The notes under the pieces are model-generated. The model had not been told where the DNA came from and searched no databases. It saw only the letters and a program-made list of their open reading frames with translations. Shown here in pieces: positions 13,803 through 14,135 of a stretch of 14,135 nt of DNA. Source of the stretch: JACQFK01 sp036383955 (GTDB lineage Bacteria; Planctomycetota; MHYJ01; JACPRB01); NCBI GenBank assembly GCA_036383955.1, contig DASVNH010000059.1, forward strand, positions 1-14,135, read 5' to 3'. Position 1 is the stretch's first letter. Each line of letters starts with the position of its first letter. Position numbers and translations under genes: made by a program.

Positions 13803-14107
13803 GAGACTATCGCGACATCCTTCGCGGCCTGCGGGAAGCGCCCGTGCCGCCCTGCCCGGAGATCCGCCCGGCCGCGCCGGAGCGGCCCCGGGTTCCGTGG
13901 GGCCTCGCGGCGGCCGCCGCGATGCTGCTCGCCCTGGTGCTGAGCCTCTATCCACGTCCGGCCGTCGAGACGCCGACGCCCGCCGCCGTCTCGGCGCGGA
14001 TTTCGGACATCGAAGCCCGCGTGTCCGCCCTCCGTCACGAGGAGCTGCGTTCTTTGCTGGAGCGGGAGCTCGCGTTGCTCCGCAGGGAACTGGAACTCGC
14101 GCGTTGA
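13799..14107 (+). CDS. Small membrane-anchored putative anti-sigma factor
   Basis: This is a 102-residue protein starting at ATG 13799, which overlaps the ECF stop codon (ATGA). It has a short cytoplasmic N terminus (1-33), one transmembrane helix (about 34-51, WGLAAAAAMLLALVLSLY) and a periplasmic coiled coil (about 65-102) rich in Leu, Glu and Arg. Position and topology suggest an anti-sigma factor. The usual zinc-binding H-x3-C-x2-C motif of ZAS-type anti-sigmas is absent, and the cytoplasmic segment has only one cysteine (Cys19), so it would be an atypical partner or an accessory membrane protein. The coiled coil could meet one of the two coiled coils in the PDZ protein of the same operon. 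This is an inference from layout. No family is recognised. Confidence 0.6.
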   Translation: MRDYRDILRGLREAPVPPCPEIRPAAPERPRVPWGLAAAAAMLLALVLSLYPRPAVETPTPAAVSARISDIEARVSALRHEELRSLLERELALLRRELELAR

Positions 14108-14135
14108 CGTTCTGATGCGGTCATTTCGTCAACAC
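14108..14135. other. Right edge, no gene seen
   Basis: The final 28 bases follow the stop of the putative anti-sigma gene and contain no recognisable start, terminator or repeat. Confidence 0.6.

Overview
The window is very GC-rich and densely coding on both strands. It most likely comes from a member of the Planctomycetota, or a close relative in the PVC superphylum, probably assembled from an environmental genome. The main taxonomic clue is the 936-residue protein at 6174-8984, which joins a beta-propeller 'membrane-bound dehydrogenase' region to a C-terminal CxxCH haem domain, an architecture typical of that group. The neutral-ceramidase-like lipoprotein, the zinc-ribbon/TPR protein and the many short-signal-peptide proteins of unknown function fit the same assignment. 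No rRNA, tRNA, CRISPR array, transposase or phage gene was seen.

Layout, left to right: (1) the N-terminal part of a LarA-family (nickel-pincer lactate racemase) gene, running off the left edge on the minus strand; (2) a divergent zinc-ribbon/TM/TPR protein, 252-2501; (3) a probable minus-strand operon, 4845 to 2502, with a ceramidase-like lipoprotein followed by a thioredoxin-like secreted protein whose frame is interrupted by one in-frame TGA; (4) a regulatory intergenic region, 4846-4953, with two strong inverted repeats, shared with a small plus-strand lipoprotein; (5) a minus-strand pair, 8984 to 5423, with the PVC-type haem protein followed by a membrane-anchored HEAT-repeat protein; (6) a plus-strand secreted TPR protein, 9032-11251, interrupted by an in-frame TAG and followed by a 33-nt copied fragment of the haem-protein gene; (7) an uncharacterised minus-strand gene, 12349 to 11288; (8) a tightly overlapping plus-strand operon, 12436-14107, encoding a PDZ protein, an ECF sigma factor and a small membrane-anchored putative anti-sigma factor.

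The most notable item is the gene at 3434-2502. A strong Shine-Dalgarno, ATG and signal peptide lead into the first part of a thioredoxin-like fold. The frame then meets TGA and continues as TGA-GGGGC-VEQRLC through the rest of the fold. A perfect 8-bp hairpin with a GGC loop begins 17 nt after the TGA, which is the geometry expected of a bacterial SECIS element. I read it as a candidate selenoprotein of a family I do not recognise. Conventional annotation would miss it, giving a 55-codon fragment plus a 249-aa protein with a GTG start.

A second theme is how genes start. Five genes have a TANNNT-like -10 hexamer (one of them only approximate) ending 6-7 nt before the ATG and no convincing Shine-Dalgarno, which suggests leaderless transcripts. 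Four others carry classical GGAGG sites. Convergent genes abut with 0-1 nt between stop codons and show no terminators.
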